From contig NZ_BCVC01000003.1 in assembly GCF_001591545.1 (NCBI RefSeq), forward strand, positions 1 through 64,000: a stretch of DNA of 64,000 bases, in the 5' to 3' direction. The stretch's first letter is position 1; each line of letters opens with the position of its first letter. Shown in pieces: positions 45,039-53,929 of this stretch. The DNA is from Lederbergia lenta NBRC 16444 (GTDB taxonomy: Bacteria > Bacillota > Bacilli > Bacillales > Bacillaceae_C). Position numbers and translations under genes: made by a program. The notes below the pieces were generated by a model. It saw only the letters and a program-made list of their open reading frames with translations. It ran no database searches and had not been told where the DNA came from.

Positions 45039-45776
45039 TTACACCGCTTCCTGTTTCCTTCTTATATATATTGATAATACCATGAACACTAGAAGGTACC
45101 CCGCCAAAATAATTATATTTTTGAATTCAGGTGCGTTCCCACGAATAATTTCCCAGGCACCATTAGCAAAGTTATATGCAGGTAACCATGAACCAATTGT
45201 TTGAATTGTTTTCGGTAAAATTTCCATCGGCATCCACATTCCACCGGTGATTGCTAGAAGCATATAAATAACGTTACTGACACCAGAAGCTGTGTCGACG
45301 CGCTTCATTGTACCAACTAACACACCAAGACCCAGGAATGGCAATGAAGCAAGTAGTATCCAGCCACCGCTCGTTATCCATTCAAACACAGATAAGGAGA
45401 CTCCATTTATCAAAGCGCCAGCGAGAAAAATAACGAGAATGGAAAATAAGTGGACAAGCGTCTGCCCAAGCATTTTAGCAGTAAAGTAGATAATCCCAGA
45501 TAAAGGCGTCACCTGAATAAATGATGTCCATCCTTCCGCACGCTCCTGTACCATACGGATTCCCAATGTCATGATCGCACTTCCCATCACGCTAAAAGTA
45601 GCCATAGACATTAAGTAGTGTGCATTCCAAAGCCCTTTATCTGGGACATTCATATTGACGACCTTTGTAAAAATAACATAAAATATAATTGGCATAAATA
45701 GCGACCAAAATATATAATATGGGTTCCTAAACATCCGTAAAATTTCTACTTTACATTGATTTCCTAGTATGCTCAT
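45039..45776 (-). CDS. ABC-2 type exporter permease
   Basis: This 245-aa six-helix ABC-2 permease has MFRNPYYIFWSLFMPIIFYVIF at the N-terminus and the GGMWMPMEILPKTIQTIGSWLPAYNFANG loop of the drug/antibiotic exporter family. It directly abuts the ATPase gene (no gap) and lies 3 bp before the kinase gene. It probably exports an antimicrobial or lipid compound; the cargo is unknown. Confidence 0.92.
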   Translation of the reverse strand: MSILGNQCKVEILRMFRNPYYIFWSLFMPIIFYVIFTKVVNMNVPDKGLWNAHYLMSMATFSVMGSAIMTLGIRMVQERAEGWTSFIQVTPLSGIIYFTAKMLGQTLVHLFSILVIFLAGALINGVSLSVFEWITSGGWILLASLPFLGLGVLVGTMKRVDTASGVSNVIYMLLAITGGMWMPMEILPKTIQTIGSWLPAYNFANGAWEIIRGNAPEFKNIIILAGYLLVFMVLSIYIRRKQEAV

Positions 45777-46676
45777 CTATATTTCCTCCCTTTCTTCTGT
45801 TAATTGTTCAAATGCTTCCTCTAAACGTCCTTTTTCAATTCTAATATCCTTCACATCCCACTTATGCTTAAAAATACTGAACAAAATAGAATCTGTTTCG
45901 TCTGTAACAATGAAAGTTCTCCCCCCTTGCACATATACATTAGACACATGGAGCAATTGAAGAACATTTTCTAGTGGAATATCTTTAGTCGCAATAAACG
46001 AAACCGATTGTTTGGAGAGCCTTCTTTTAATATCTTCTGGCTTCCCATCAGCAATGATAGTCCCCTTATTAAATAGAATAATTCTATCCGCGATATCATC
46101 CGCTTCTTGTAAGTAATGTGTCGAGAAAATAATCGACTTCCCTTGATTAGCAAGTTCTCTCACTGTTTCCCAAAACACTTTTCGTGACGTAATATCCATC
46201 CCTACAGTTGGCTCATCAAAAAATAACAAATCTGGATTTCCAGCTAATGCTAGCGCAAAACCCACTCTTCGCTTTTGCCCACCCGAAAGCTTTTCCGTGC
46301 GCTTATTTAAATCTTCCTCAGTTAGGCCAGTGAGACTGATAAGCTGACCCATCGATATTGGATTCGGATAATAACTACGAAAAAGTCGAATAATCTCTTT
46401 TACCTTTAATCCATCCATTAAACTAACTTCCTGTAACATGACACCTATTCTTTCACGGACAGTCTTTTCCCGCGCATCTTGATTAAATAACGTGGACTTA
46501 CCAGTTGTAGGGGTTAACAGGCCTAGCATCATTAACATTGTCGTCGTCTTCCCTGCACCATTCGGACCTAAAATAGCAACAACTTCACCGCTATTTATTG
46601 AAAAAGATACATCATCAACTGCTTTTTTCCTTTTAAACACTTTTGTTAGTCCATTTATCTTCACTACACTTTCCAT
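45777..46676 (-). CDS. ABC exporter ATP-binding protein
   Basis: This ATPase partners the ABC-2 permease. It has Walker A GPNGAGKTTT, signature LSGGQKRRVGFALAL, Walker B LLFFDEPTVGMD and the H-loop STHYLQEADDIADR. The 70-residue C-terminal extension (FIATKDIPLENVLQLL...) is as in drug exporters. GGAGGTGGGCG precedes the ATG. It is the first gene of the exporter-two-component operon and lies downstream of a palindromic site. Confidence 0.93.
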   Translation of the reverse strand: MESVVKINGLTKVFKRKKAVDDVSFSINSGEVVAILGPNGAGKTTTMLMMLGLLTPTTGKSTLFNQDAREKTVRERIGVMLQEVSLMDGLKVKEIIRLFRSYYPNPISMGQLISLTGLTEEDLNKRTEKLSGGQKRRVGFALALAGNPDLLFFDEPTVGMDITSRKVFWETVRELANQGKSIIFSTHYLQEADDIADRIILFNKGTIIADGKPEDIKRRLSKQSVSFIATKDIPLENVLQLLHVSNVYVQGGRTFIVTDETDSILFSIFKHKWDVKDIRIEKGRLEEAFEQLTEEREEI

Positions 46677-46740
46677 TCGCCCACCTCCACTGATCTATAC
46701 TTATATTCTATATTCCATATCCAATAAATATCAGTAGATT

Positions 46741-46770
46741 ATGTCATGAGAAAAAAATGACATATGTCAT
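46741..46770 (-). promoter_or_regulatory. Palindromic site upstream of the exporter-TCS operon
   Basis: The perfect 14-bp palindrome ATGACATATGTCAT (46757-46770) is flanked by A-run and T-run. A further half-site ATGTCAT lies at 46741-46747. It sits 65-95 bp upstream of the ATPase start codon, a plausible activator position for the co-encoded LuxR-type response regulator. Confidence 0.65.
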
Positions 46771-46820
46771 CTTTTTTCAAAATAGATCCTTACAATACGA
46801 ATATCTTTATGTATATATAA

Positions 46821-46863
46821 AAATCAGGCACATCAATCTCCATTTGAATGATGTGCCTGATTT
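46821..46863 (-). terminator. Terminator of the opuA-type operon
   Basis: A perfect 15-bp stem AAATCAGGCACATCA / TGATGTGCCTGATTT with a 13-nt loop lies 21 bp past the ATPase stop codon and is followed on the minus strand by TTATATAT. Confidence 0.85.
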
Positions 46864-46884
46864 ATTTTCTCCTATTTGATTTAC

Positions 46885-48108
46885 CTAGCTGTTTACTTCT
46901 ACTTCATTATCCGCTTTTTCTCCATTGCCATTATCGCCAATTAAACTAGCTAATACATGTACCCTTAAAATAATTCCTTCTATATGATTCTCTTCATTTA
47001 CGACTACAAGCGGGTATTTCGAGTCTAATGCTCTCGGTATAATATCCTGGACATATTCGCTTGGATCAACAGTATTGACATCCTTCTCTAATACATCTTG
47101 TAACGTTTTCCTTTGCTTTAATCCCTCAATTGCCCGATCAATCGTTACAAGTCCTTGTAAATGGCGCTGGCGATCCGTAACGAAAACACTAGAAATCCCC
47201 TGTTCACGCATCACTTTAACTGCCACGTTCAAGCCGTCCTTCAATGATACTAATCCATGTGGCTTGATCATAATATGTTCAGCTTGAAGAATTTTAGATC
47301 GGTCAATATCCTTTATAAACTCTGTAATATAGTCATTAGCTGGCTCATCTAAAATCTCTTCAGGTGTACCAATCTGCTCAACCTTTCCATCCTTCATGAC
47401 AGCAACGCGATCACCAATTTTAAAGGCCTCATTGACATCATGAGTAATGAATATAATTGTTTTTTGCAGTCTGTTTTGAATGTCTAAAAGCTCTAATTGC
47501 ATCTCTCTTCTAATTAATGGATCAAGTGCGCTGAATGGTTCATCCATTAATAAAACGTCTGGGTCATTGGCCAATGCACGCGCAATCCCAACCCTTTGCC
47601 GCATCCCACCGGAGAGCTCATCTGGATATTGATCCTCGTATCCTTTTAAACCAACTGTCTCTAATTGATGTCGGGCAATCTTTTGCCGTTCTTCCTTCGA
47701 CATTCCTCTTATCTCTAACCCATATTCGATATTTTCTAATACTGTCCGGTGACTGAAGAGACCAAAGTGCTGGAAAACCATCGCAATTTTCTTTTGCCTA
47801 TAATATTTCAGTTGCTGAGAGTTATATTCGACGATGTTTTCACCATCTACATAAATAGCACCAGCTGTTGGACGATTCAACATATTAAAGCATCGAATTA
47901 ATGTTGATTTACCACTTCCTGAAAGCCCCATAATGACAAAGGTTTCACCTTCCATAATGTCCATTGATGCATTATAAACGCCAACAGTTTGGCCTGTCTT
48001 TGCTAAAATATCACTTTTTGATTCACCATTTTCAATCATAGAAATTGCCTTTTTTACCCTTGATCCAAATATCTTTGATACATTTTCAACTTTCAATTTA
48101 ACTGTCAT
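46885..48108 (-). CDS. Glycine betaine/proline ABC transporter ATPase (OpuAA/ProV type)
   Basis: This 407-aa ATPase has Walker A GLSGSGKST, signature LSGGMRQRVGIARAL and Walker B VLLMDEPFSALDP. Two C-terminal CBS domains (about 275-395) in OpuA sense ionic strength. The N-terminal KVENVSKIFGSRVKKAISM is typical. Its ATG overlaps the permease stop by 4 nt. It is the last gene of the operon, the reverse of B. subtilis opuAA-AB-AC. Confidence 0.94.
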   Translation of the reverse strand: MTVKLKVENVSKIFGSRVKKAISMIENGESKSDILAKTGQTVGVYNASMDIMEGETFVIMGLSGSGKSTLIRCFNMLNRPTAGAIYVDGENIVEYNSQQLKYYRQKKIAMVFQHFGLFSHRTVLENIEYGLEIRGMSKEERQKIARHQLETVGLKGYEDQYPDELSGGMRQRVGIARALANDPDVLLMDEPFSALDPLIRREMQLELLDIQNRLQKTIIFITHDVNEAFKIGDRVAVMKDGKVEQIGTPEEILDEPANDYITEFIKDIDRSKILQAEHIMIKPHGLVSLKDGLNVAVKVMREQGISSVFVTDRQRHLQGLVTIDRAIEGLKQRKTLQDVLEKDVNTVDPSEYVQDIIPRALDSKYPLVVVNEENHIEGIILRVHVLASLIGDNGNGEKADNEVEVNS

Positions 48109-48965
48109 GAGACATTCCTCCTGTGTTTCTGAAGACGCTCAGCAATTCCGCCTGTAATCCGATCAATAATAATTGCTAGAAAAACGATACTAACCCCTGC
48201 CTCAAACCCAAGAGATATATCAATCCGATTTATCGCGTATAAAACACGCTCACCAAGCCCTTGCGCACCAACCATGGAACCGACGACCGCCATTGCAAGT
48301 GCCATCATCGTTGTTTGATTAATCCCAGCCATAATGGTCGGCAAGGCTTGAGGAAGCTGTACTTTTATTAACATTTGCGTTCTTGAAGAACCGAATGATT
48401 GAGCAGATTCAATAACCTCTTGATCGACATTTCGAATCCCTAGCTCTGTCAGCCTACTAACTGGCGGCAAGGCATAAATGATCGTAGCAATCACTGCTGG
48501 AACATTTCCTAATGGAAAAAAGAAAATAACAGGAATTAGATAAACAAAGGTAGGCATTGTCTGCATTGCATCTAACACAGGTCGCATCGTGTTAGAGAAC
48601 GTTTTATTAAAAGTCATTAATATCCCCAACGGTATGCCTATCAAAAGTGCTAGAATCACTGAAATTAAGACAACGGAGATTGTTGTCATCGTTTCGGCCC
48701 ATAAATGGAATGTTCCTATTAAGAATATGAAAGCCGAAAATAACAAACCTCCATATAAACTTGTAAAATACCAACCTAATAAAAATATAATAATGATAAA
48801 GATCCACCATGGAATGAATAATAAAGCAGATTCTAGTCCCTTAATGGAGCCTGATGCGATTACAAATATAAAATCGAAAAAAGCAGAGAAATTTTCCGCT
48901 AAGAAATCAATAAACTTTTCCACCCCGGTACCAATCGGTATACGTATATCAGGAAATTCATTCAT
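48105..48965 (-). CDS. Glycine betaine ABC transporter permease (OpuAB/ProW type)
   Basis: This 286-aa permease has about seven TM helices. The opening FPDIRIPIGTGVEKFIDFL is the family N-terminus. The EAA loop contains ESAQSFGSSRTQMLIKVQLPQALPT, and the core ALAMAVVGSMVGAQGLGERVL. Unlike OpuAB of some lineages, the binding domain is not fused. It lies 150 bp downstream of the binding-protein gene and overlaps the ATPase gene. Confidence 0.94.
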   Translation of the reverse strand: MNEFPDIRIPIGTGVEKFIDFLAENFSAFFDFIFVIASGSIKGLESALLFIPWWIFIIIIFLLGWYFTSLYGGLLFSAFIFLIGTFHLWAETMTTISVVLISVILALLIGIPLGILMTFNKTFSNTMRPVLDAMQTMPTFVYLIPVIFFFPLGNVPAVIATIIYALPPVSRLTELGIRNVDQEVIESAQSFGSSRTQMLIKVQLPQALPTIMAGINQTTMMALAMAVVGSMVGAQGLGERVLYAINRIDISLGFEAGVSIVFLAIIIDRITGGIAERLQKHRRNVS

Positions 48966-49070
48966 ACATTATAGACTGTAAAAAAAACAGCCACTTCCTC
49001 ACCTCTCTAATAAACTATTTGATAACATATCATCTGTTAGTCTATGTTTTTGTCTAGCTTCAAGTATAGG

Positions 49071-49102
49071 AAGAGCTGAAGCATAATGTAGCTACAGCTC
49101 TT
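49071..49102 (-). other. Intercistronic hairpin after the binding-protein gene
   Basis: AAGAGCTG / CAGCTCTT arms with a 16-nt loop lie 13 bp past the binding-protein stop and before the permease. No T-run follows on the minus strand. It may stabilise the upstream mRNA so that more binding protein is made. Confidence 0.55.
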
Positions 49103-49115
49103 TCCCATCCCTAAA

Positions 49116-50117
49116 TTATTTTTCATTTAATGCGGATAGAACTTTTTCAGCTACTTCATCTGACACCCATTTTGTCCAAACATCTTCATACTCTTTCATC
49201 CACCAAATAGCTGCAGCATCTGCTTCTACTTCATTTTCTTCCATATAATCTAATGCGCTTTCTGTTAACTCATTACTTGTTTCATACTTTTTCAAAAAGT
49301 CCACCACATCTTCAGCTTGATTAGGCAAATCTTTATGAACAGCTACAACCACATCATTTGGTGGAAATGCTGTGCCACGATTTTCCTCCCATACTTTCTC
49401 TTCATACGGATTATCTTCAAGAAGCGTTAAATCAAAGCTTGCCGTTACCCAAGTAGGTGACCAATAATAGCCAACCCATGGCTCACCCTTTTTGATCGCA
49501 CCGGCTAATGAGGCAACGATTGCTGAGTCAGACCCCGGGGCTAAGTAATTGTATTGCTCATCTAGCCCATATGTTTTAAGCTTATCTTCCAACTGCTCAC
49601 TAACTGCCCAGCTAGATGGTGCTCCTACGATTCTTCCCTTCGTAGAATCCTCTGGGTCTTTGAAAATTTCTGGATATTTCGCTAAATCCTCTACTGTTTT
49701 TAAATCAGGTGCCACTGCTTCAATTCCTTTAGAGGCATCCCCTTCTATGACATATGTTGGGACATATAGTCCTTGCGAGTTGTCATCAAAGTTTGTTGAG
49801 ACTTTAATAATATCCCCGCTCTCGATCGCTTTTTCATATACATCTTTAATATTGTCAGTCCACGCCTCCATATAGACGTTAATATCTCCCTGTTGCAGTG
49901 CTTGGATAGTAGCCGCTGTTGTTCCGCTTGTCACTTCAGTATCATACCCATATCCTTCTTCGATAATGAGTTGTGCAACACTGTTATGAAATCGAATACT
50001 ATCCCAACCTGCATCAGCAAATTTTATCATCTTAATACTGTCTTTACCTGCTCCTCCACTACATGCACTTAATAAAACAAGCATACAAATGGAGAGTACG
50101 ATCATCATTTTACGCAT
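49116..50117 (-). CDS. Glycine betaine-type ABC substrate-binding lipoprotein
   Basis: This extracellular lipoprotein (333 aa) has a signal ending LLSAC-SGG. The QAT-family domain has FADAGWDSIRFHNSVAQLI, GDINVYMEAWTDN, GEPWVGYYWSPTW and IWWMKEYEDVW, supplying the Trp residues of a betaine cage. The start is the ATG of MRKMMIVLS with AAGGAG 11 nt upstream. The frame stays open to 50279 but has no RBS there and would bury the signal peptide. It is the first gene of the operon. Confidence 0.9.
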   Translation of the reverse strand: MRKMMIVLSICMLVLLSACSGGAGKDSIKMIKFADAGWDSIRFHNSVAQLIIEEGYGYDTEVTSGTTAATIQALQQGDINVYMEAWTDNIKDVYEKAIESGDIIKVSTNFDDNSQGLYVPTYVIEGDASKGIEAVAPDLKTVEDLAKYPEIFKDPEDSTKGRIVGAPSSWAVSEQLEDKLKTYGLDEQYNYLAPGSDSAIVASLAGAIKKGEPWVGYYWSPTWVTASFDLTLLEDNPYEEKVWEENRGTAFPPNDVVVAVHKDLPNQAEDVVDFLKKYETSNELTESALDYMEENEVEADAAAIWWMKEYEDVWTKWVSDEVAEKVLSALNEK

Positions 50118-50779
50118 AGAAACTAAAACTCCTTTTTCATCTTTTTTATTTAAATATACATATGTAATGAGTACTGCAAGCGATCCTCCTAGAAATAAAT
50201 GTAATAGACTTTTAACATCGGTACTTAAAATCAATAACGGGTTAACAGCTAGATATAAAGAAGAGTGTAGCGAAAGCATTTAGGGGTGATCATAAGTACA
50301 TATTAATGTTACGGTTATATTGCAATCATTACAAACAGATAATTCAAACATATACTTGCAAATGCCTTCATAAAAATACCTCTCATCAATTCATCTATAC
50401 ATTTCATTATATTTACTCCCTATACCAACCTATCCTTCCCTTTTACTAGCTTTTTCTACTTTTTCATAAGATACTGTTTTCATCAAATATTCTTTATACT
50501 CACTTCACATTGTAATTTATTTACAATTAAGTCCATTTCATAATAGACAAACTTATGTGGAATCGGAAAAAATTAATTTCCACTCTTGCGTTGTCTCAAG
50601 GCCTTGCGCTAATCCCATAGGAAACACTATTTTCTTCTCCAATTAATAAATCTAGGAATGCACTTTCGGATCTTTGAGCAGATGAAGCAACTATGATAGT
50701 AACCCTATCAAATAGATTTAAAGGTAATTGTAACTATTACACGAATAATATATAAAACATGATGAAGGGGCTGTTTATT
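50118..50779. other. 662-bp AT-rich gap before the VOC gene
   Basis: This stretch should hold the promoter of the betaine operon (minus) and of the VOC gene (plus). I found no convincing gene. A 30-codon ORF on the minus strand (50315-50407) has a GGGAG and an internal AGAGGT box but no recognisable product. The 54-codon in-frame extension of the binding-protein gene (50118-50279) encodes hydrophobic sequence and is probably untranslated. Confidence 0.4.
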
Positions 50780-51139
50780 TTGAAGGTTGGACAGGTAGGT
50801 ATACCCGCAAAGGATTTGGAGAGAGCAATCGTATTTTATAGAGATTTATTAGAACTGCCACTCCTATTTAACACTGAAACTATGGCATTCTTTTCATCTA
50901 ATAATGTTCGCTTGCTAATTAGCTTACCTGAAAAGAAAAAGTTTGCTCACGCAAGTTCTGTTATATATTTTCAGATTGAAAATATACAAGAAACATATAA
51001 AGCTTTTTTAAACAAAGGAGTAACTTTTATCAATGAACCTTATTGCGTAGCAAAAATGGGACAAAGCGAAACATGGATGGCATTTTTTAAAGATACGGAA
51101 GACAATACCCATGCCTTAATGAGTGAGATACAAATTTAA
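50780..51139 (+). CDS. VOC (glyoxalase/bleomycin resistance) family protein
   Basis: This 119-aa protein has one VOC fold made of two beta-alpha-beta-beta-beta halves: VGQVGIPAKDLERAIVFYRDLLELP at the start and FFKDTEDNTHALMSE at the end, where the metal-ligand Glu or His would lie. The start is a TTG with AAGGGG 9 nt upstream; the in-frame ATG at 50759 is upstream of the RBS. The function of such single-domain members is usually unknown. Confidence 0.85.
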   Translation: MKVGQVGIPAKDLERAIVFYRDLLELPLLFNTETMAFFSSNNVRLLISLPEKKKFAHASSVIYFQIENIQETYKAFLNKGVTFINEPYCVAKMGQSETWMAFFKDTEDNTHALMSEIQI

Positions 51140-51159
51140 TCATTCGTTTAAAGATTGAA

Positions 51160-51203
51160 GCACCATACAAATTAAATGGAAATCCATTTAATTTGTATGG
51201 TGC
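51160..51203. terminator. Long perfect inverted repeat between VOC and YesL genes
   Basis: Two perfectly complementary 21-nt arms (51160-51180 and 51183-51203) are separated by 2 nt. The right arm contains the stop codon and last four codons of the minus-strand YesL gene. Probably a shared terminator, though no long T-run follows on either side. Confidence 0.7.
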
Positions 51204-51814
51204 CGATTTATTTTCTCAAACGCATTATAGGCTGGTTTCATCATAGCAAGCGCTAATACATTTCCACTACAGACGATCATTAACGGAGGAGCGAATGTAA
51301 GAAGGAATACCAAACCACCACTACTTACTAGCATAATAAGCGTTCGAAGCGGATTCATCACCATTATAAAAAAGGAATTTTTTAACACCTCACGAATTTT
51401 CATATTGTAATGAACAAACATCGGAAAAACATAGAAAAGAGTACAAATAAACAGAAACACAATGATCCAAAATGGAATGAACAGCATTTTTATTGCGCTG
51501 TTTGTTGCAACCTGGAGAAAGTGAAAATCAATATAAAGAACAATGCTGCAAATAGTAATAATCGCTCCTAACAAATTACCTTTAACAAATTCCTTTTTAT
51601 AAGATTGCCAGAATGTCTGAAAAATGGATACATCCATCTCAGCCATAGCCCATTTCCTGACAACTGCAAACATCGCAGCTGTCGCAGGAAATATGCCGAA
51701 AAGGATTAGGCCGAGTAATGAAAAGGAAATCCATAGTATATTTAAAATGGTAAGCTTCATGATCCAATCACACGCTCGATATAAACCTTCCATAAATCCA
51801 GATGTCGTTTCCAT
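51188..51814 (-). CDS. YesL family (DUF624) membrane protein
   Basis: This 208-aa protein has about five TM helices. The DUF624 start reads RACDWIMKLTILNILWISFSLLGLILFGIFPATAAMFAVVRKW, with positions A/P typical of YesL. YesL proteins accompany YesMN-type sugar ABC systems, as here; the molecular role is unknown. It is the last gene of the transport operon, 37 bp after the second permease. Its stop lies inside a long hairpin. Confidence 0.88.
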   Translation of the reverse strand: METTSGFMEGLYRACDWIMKLTILNILWISFSLLGLILFGIFPATAAMFAVVRKWAMAEMDVSIFQTFWQSYKKEFVKGNLLGAIITICSIVLYIDFHFLQVATNSAIKMLFIPFWIIVFLFICTLFYVFPMFVHYNMKIREVLKNSFFIMVMNPLRTLIMLVSSGGLVFLLTFAPPLMIVCSGNVLALAMMKPAYNAFEKINRHHTN

Positions 51815-51851
51815 CTTCGTTCAGCCTCCTATCCCTTTTATTCAAATTTAA

Positions 51852-52745
51852 TTATCCTTTTAGCCCACTTGTACTAATTCCTTCTACGACATAGCGCTGG
51901 AACATAAAGAATATGATAAATACAGGTATGAGAGAAACTGCTGACATCGCGAACATTGCCCCCCAGTTTGACACTGTTTCATTACTTAGGAACATATTTA
52001 GCGCCATAGAAACAGTGTATTTACTTGGACTGTTTAAATATAAAACAGGTCCAAGTAACGAATCCCATGTCCAATAAAATGAGAAAATAGCTGCGGTTGC
52101 CATAGCCGGTGTTATTAAGGGTAAGATGATCTTATAAAATATTTTGAATGTCCCACATCCATCAATCGTTGCCGCCTCATCTAATTCTCTTGGAATGGTC
52201 CGAATAAACTGCACGAGCAAGAAAATAAAAAATGGGTGTCCAAAGTAGGCTGGAATAACGAGTGGTTTAATTGAATTTAACCAATCTAGTTTCGCAAATA
52301 TAATATATTGCGGGATCATTACGACCTCATATGGAAGCATGAGGGTAACCATCATTAACGCAAACCAAAATCCTCTACCAGCAAATTTTAATCTTGCAAA
52401 TCCAAAGGCGATTAAAGCGGAAGAAATAACTTGGCCAATCATCGTTAATACAACAAGTACGGCTGTGTTTTTTATAAAGACATTAAAGCCAATTCCACCG
52501 ATCCCTTCCCATCCTTGGGAATAATTATCCCATATCCATGTTTCTGGAATAAGTGATTTTGCCGTGACGAAGATCGATGCGCTCGGTTTAAACGAACTCA
52601 TAATAAGCCAGATAACGGGATATAGCATAAGCACCGCAAATGCTCCCACTAACAAATGATAAATCCACCATTTAGCCATTTTCCCTGCTTTGGGTGAACC
52701 TTTCGTTTGTACAGCCCTAATTGATTTTACCGTTTTGGTGCTCAT
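51852..52745 (-). CDS. Carbohydrate ABC transporter permease (MalG/YesQ type)
   Basis: This 297-aa permease has six TM helices. An N-terminal tail of about 25 basic residues precedes TM1. The EAA loop [23 protein letters not shown] is at about 185-210. The end [12 protein letters not shown] is the family hallmark. It starts 3 bp after the first permease, so the pair is translationally linked. Works with the ABC sugar-binding proteins at 53930 and perhaps 55876; the ATPase (MsmX type) is not encoded here. Confidence 0.93.
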   Translation of the reverse strand: MSTKTVKSIRAVQTKGSPKAGKMAKWWIYHLLVGAFAVLMLYPVIWLIMSSFKPSASIFVTAKSLIPETWIWDNYSQGWEGIGGIGFNVFIKNTAVLVVLTMIGQVISSALIAFGFARLKFAGRGFWFALMMVTLMLPYEVVMIPQYIIFAKLDWLNSIKPLVIPAYFGHPFFIFLLVQFIRTIPRELDEAATIDGCGTFKIFYKIILPLITPAMATAAIFSFYWTWDSLLGPVLYLNSPSKYTVSMALNMFLSNETVSNWGAMFAMSAVSLIPVFIIFFMFQRYVVEGISTSGLKG

Positions 52746-52748
52746 CTG

Positions 52749-53648
52749 TTAGCTCCCACCTTCCGACTCGTAATGGACCCAGAATTTCGAGGTCATGAAA
52801 ACAAGGGCTGTTAGTATACCAACGATAAGCAACATCACCCAAGCCATTGCAGATGCATATCCCATATTGAAGAACTCAAACCCTTGCTTGAAGAGATAAA
52901 GTGAATAAAGTAAAGTACCATCAAGCGGACCACCCGTTCCTTTGGATATAATAAACGCAGGTACAAAGGTCATAAAGGCTGCAATGGTCTGCATGATCGT
53001 GTTGAATAATATAACAGGGCTTAACATTGGCAATGTGATTTTGCTAAACTTTTGCCAATAGCTTGCCCCATCTACACTTGCAGCTTCATAGTACGTTGTG
53101 GGAATTCCCTTAAGACCAGCAAGAAAAATGAGCATTGATGATCCAAATTGCCATACAGATAAAAAGATAAGCATCCATAAAGCCGCGAGCGGGTCGCCGA
53201 ACCAGCGTATAGCTGGTAGGCCGATCAATGTAAGTGCCACATTCACGATCCCTGTATCACCGAAAATATTGCGCCACATGATCGCTACCGCTACACTTCC
53301 CCCAATTAATGAAGGTAAATAAAATAGCGTTCTATATAATCCAACAGCTCTTGAAGCCGTATTTAAAATCATCGCAATTAAAAGTGCAAACCCAAGCCTT
53401 AATGGGACTCCTCCAAATACATAGATGAGCGTTATCTTTAATGACTTCCAGTATCTTGGATCATCCGTAAACATTTTTTTAAAATTATCCAAACCTATCC
53501 ATGATGGAGCCGAAAACATATTATATTTAGTAAAAGAAAAATAGAGCGAAGTTAATATAGGTATGAGGGTAAAGGCGAGAAATCCGATGACAAACGGACT
53601 AATAAATAAATAACCTCTTAGGTTTTGCTTGAATACCCGTGTACTCAT
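52749..53648 (-). CDS. Carbohydrate ABC transporter permease (MalF/YesP type)
   Basis: This 299-aa permease begins NLRGYLFISPFVIGFLAFTLIPILTSLYFSF, a classic MalF-class opening. The EAA loop TTYYEAASVDGASYWQKFSKITLP is near residues 195-218. About six TM helices are present. It lies between the binding-protein gene (281 bp upstream) and the second permease. A repeat fragment sits in the upstream gap. The cargo is likely an oligosaccharide from plant or glycan polymers, by YesP analogy. Confidence 0.93.
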   Translation of the reverse strand: MSTRVFKQNLRGYLFISPFVIGFLAFTLIPILTSLYFSFTKYNMFSAPSWIGLDNFKKMFTDDPRYWKSLKITLIYVFGGVPLRLGFALLIAMILNTASRAVGLYRTLFYLPSLIGGSVAVAIMWRNIFGDTGIVNVALTLIGLPAIRWFGDPLAALWMLIFLSVWQFGSSMLIFLAGLKGIPTTYYEAASVDGASYWQKFSKITLPMLSPVILFNTIMQTIAAFMTFVPAFIISKGTGGPLDGTLLYSLYLFKQGFEFFNMGYASAMAWVMLLIVGILTALVFMTSKFWVHYESEGGS

Positions 53649-53850
53649 TTTTGTTTCTCCTTTCTAGCTGTAAAAACAAGGCACCTTCGCTGGAATGTCT
53701 ACGAAGGAGCCAAGCCTTTAGATCATAAAAGATATAAGTTTTGTTGCAATTCATTTACGATACAATTAATTCGTATCCAGCTTCATTGTATAGAATCTAC
53801 TAGTAACTGACGCCATAGAATGTGGCGTTCTTAGTTCTAAGGTGATCAAG

Positions 53851-53916
53851 CGCCGAACGACTACCAAACTTCAGGATTCCTACATTTTGTACGTCGCTAA
53901 TCGGTCGCTTTCTCTT
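53851..53916. repeat. Short dispersed-repeat copy between SBP and permease genes
   Basis: CGACTACCAAACTTCAGGATTCC and TTGTACGTCGCTAATCGGTCGCTTTC match, with changes, the two outer parts of the element at 1-200; the CCTGTGG-containing centre is missing. It sits inside an operon, 3' of the binding-protein gene, where it may act on mRNA structure. Confidence 0.6.
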
Positions 53917-53929
53917 CACTTAGTCTTTA

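Noticed and set aside
50118-50279. N-terminal extension of the betaine-binding protein
   Set aside because: It would place 54 residues before a canonical lipoprotein signal peptide and has no ribosome binding site.
50315-50407. Possible 18- to 30-aa leader peptide upstream of the betaine-binding protein gene
   Set aside because: RBS-like boxes exist but the peptide has no recognisable feature and the region is AT-rich, so such short frames arise by chance.
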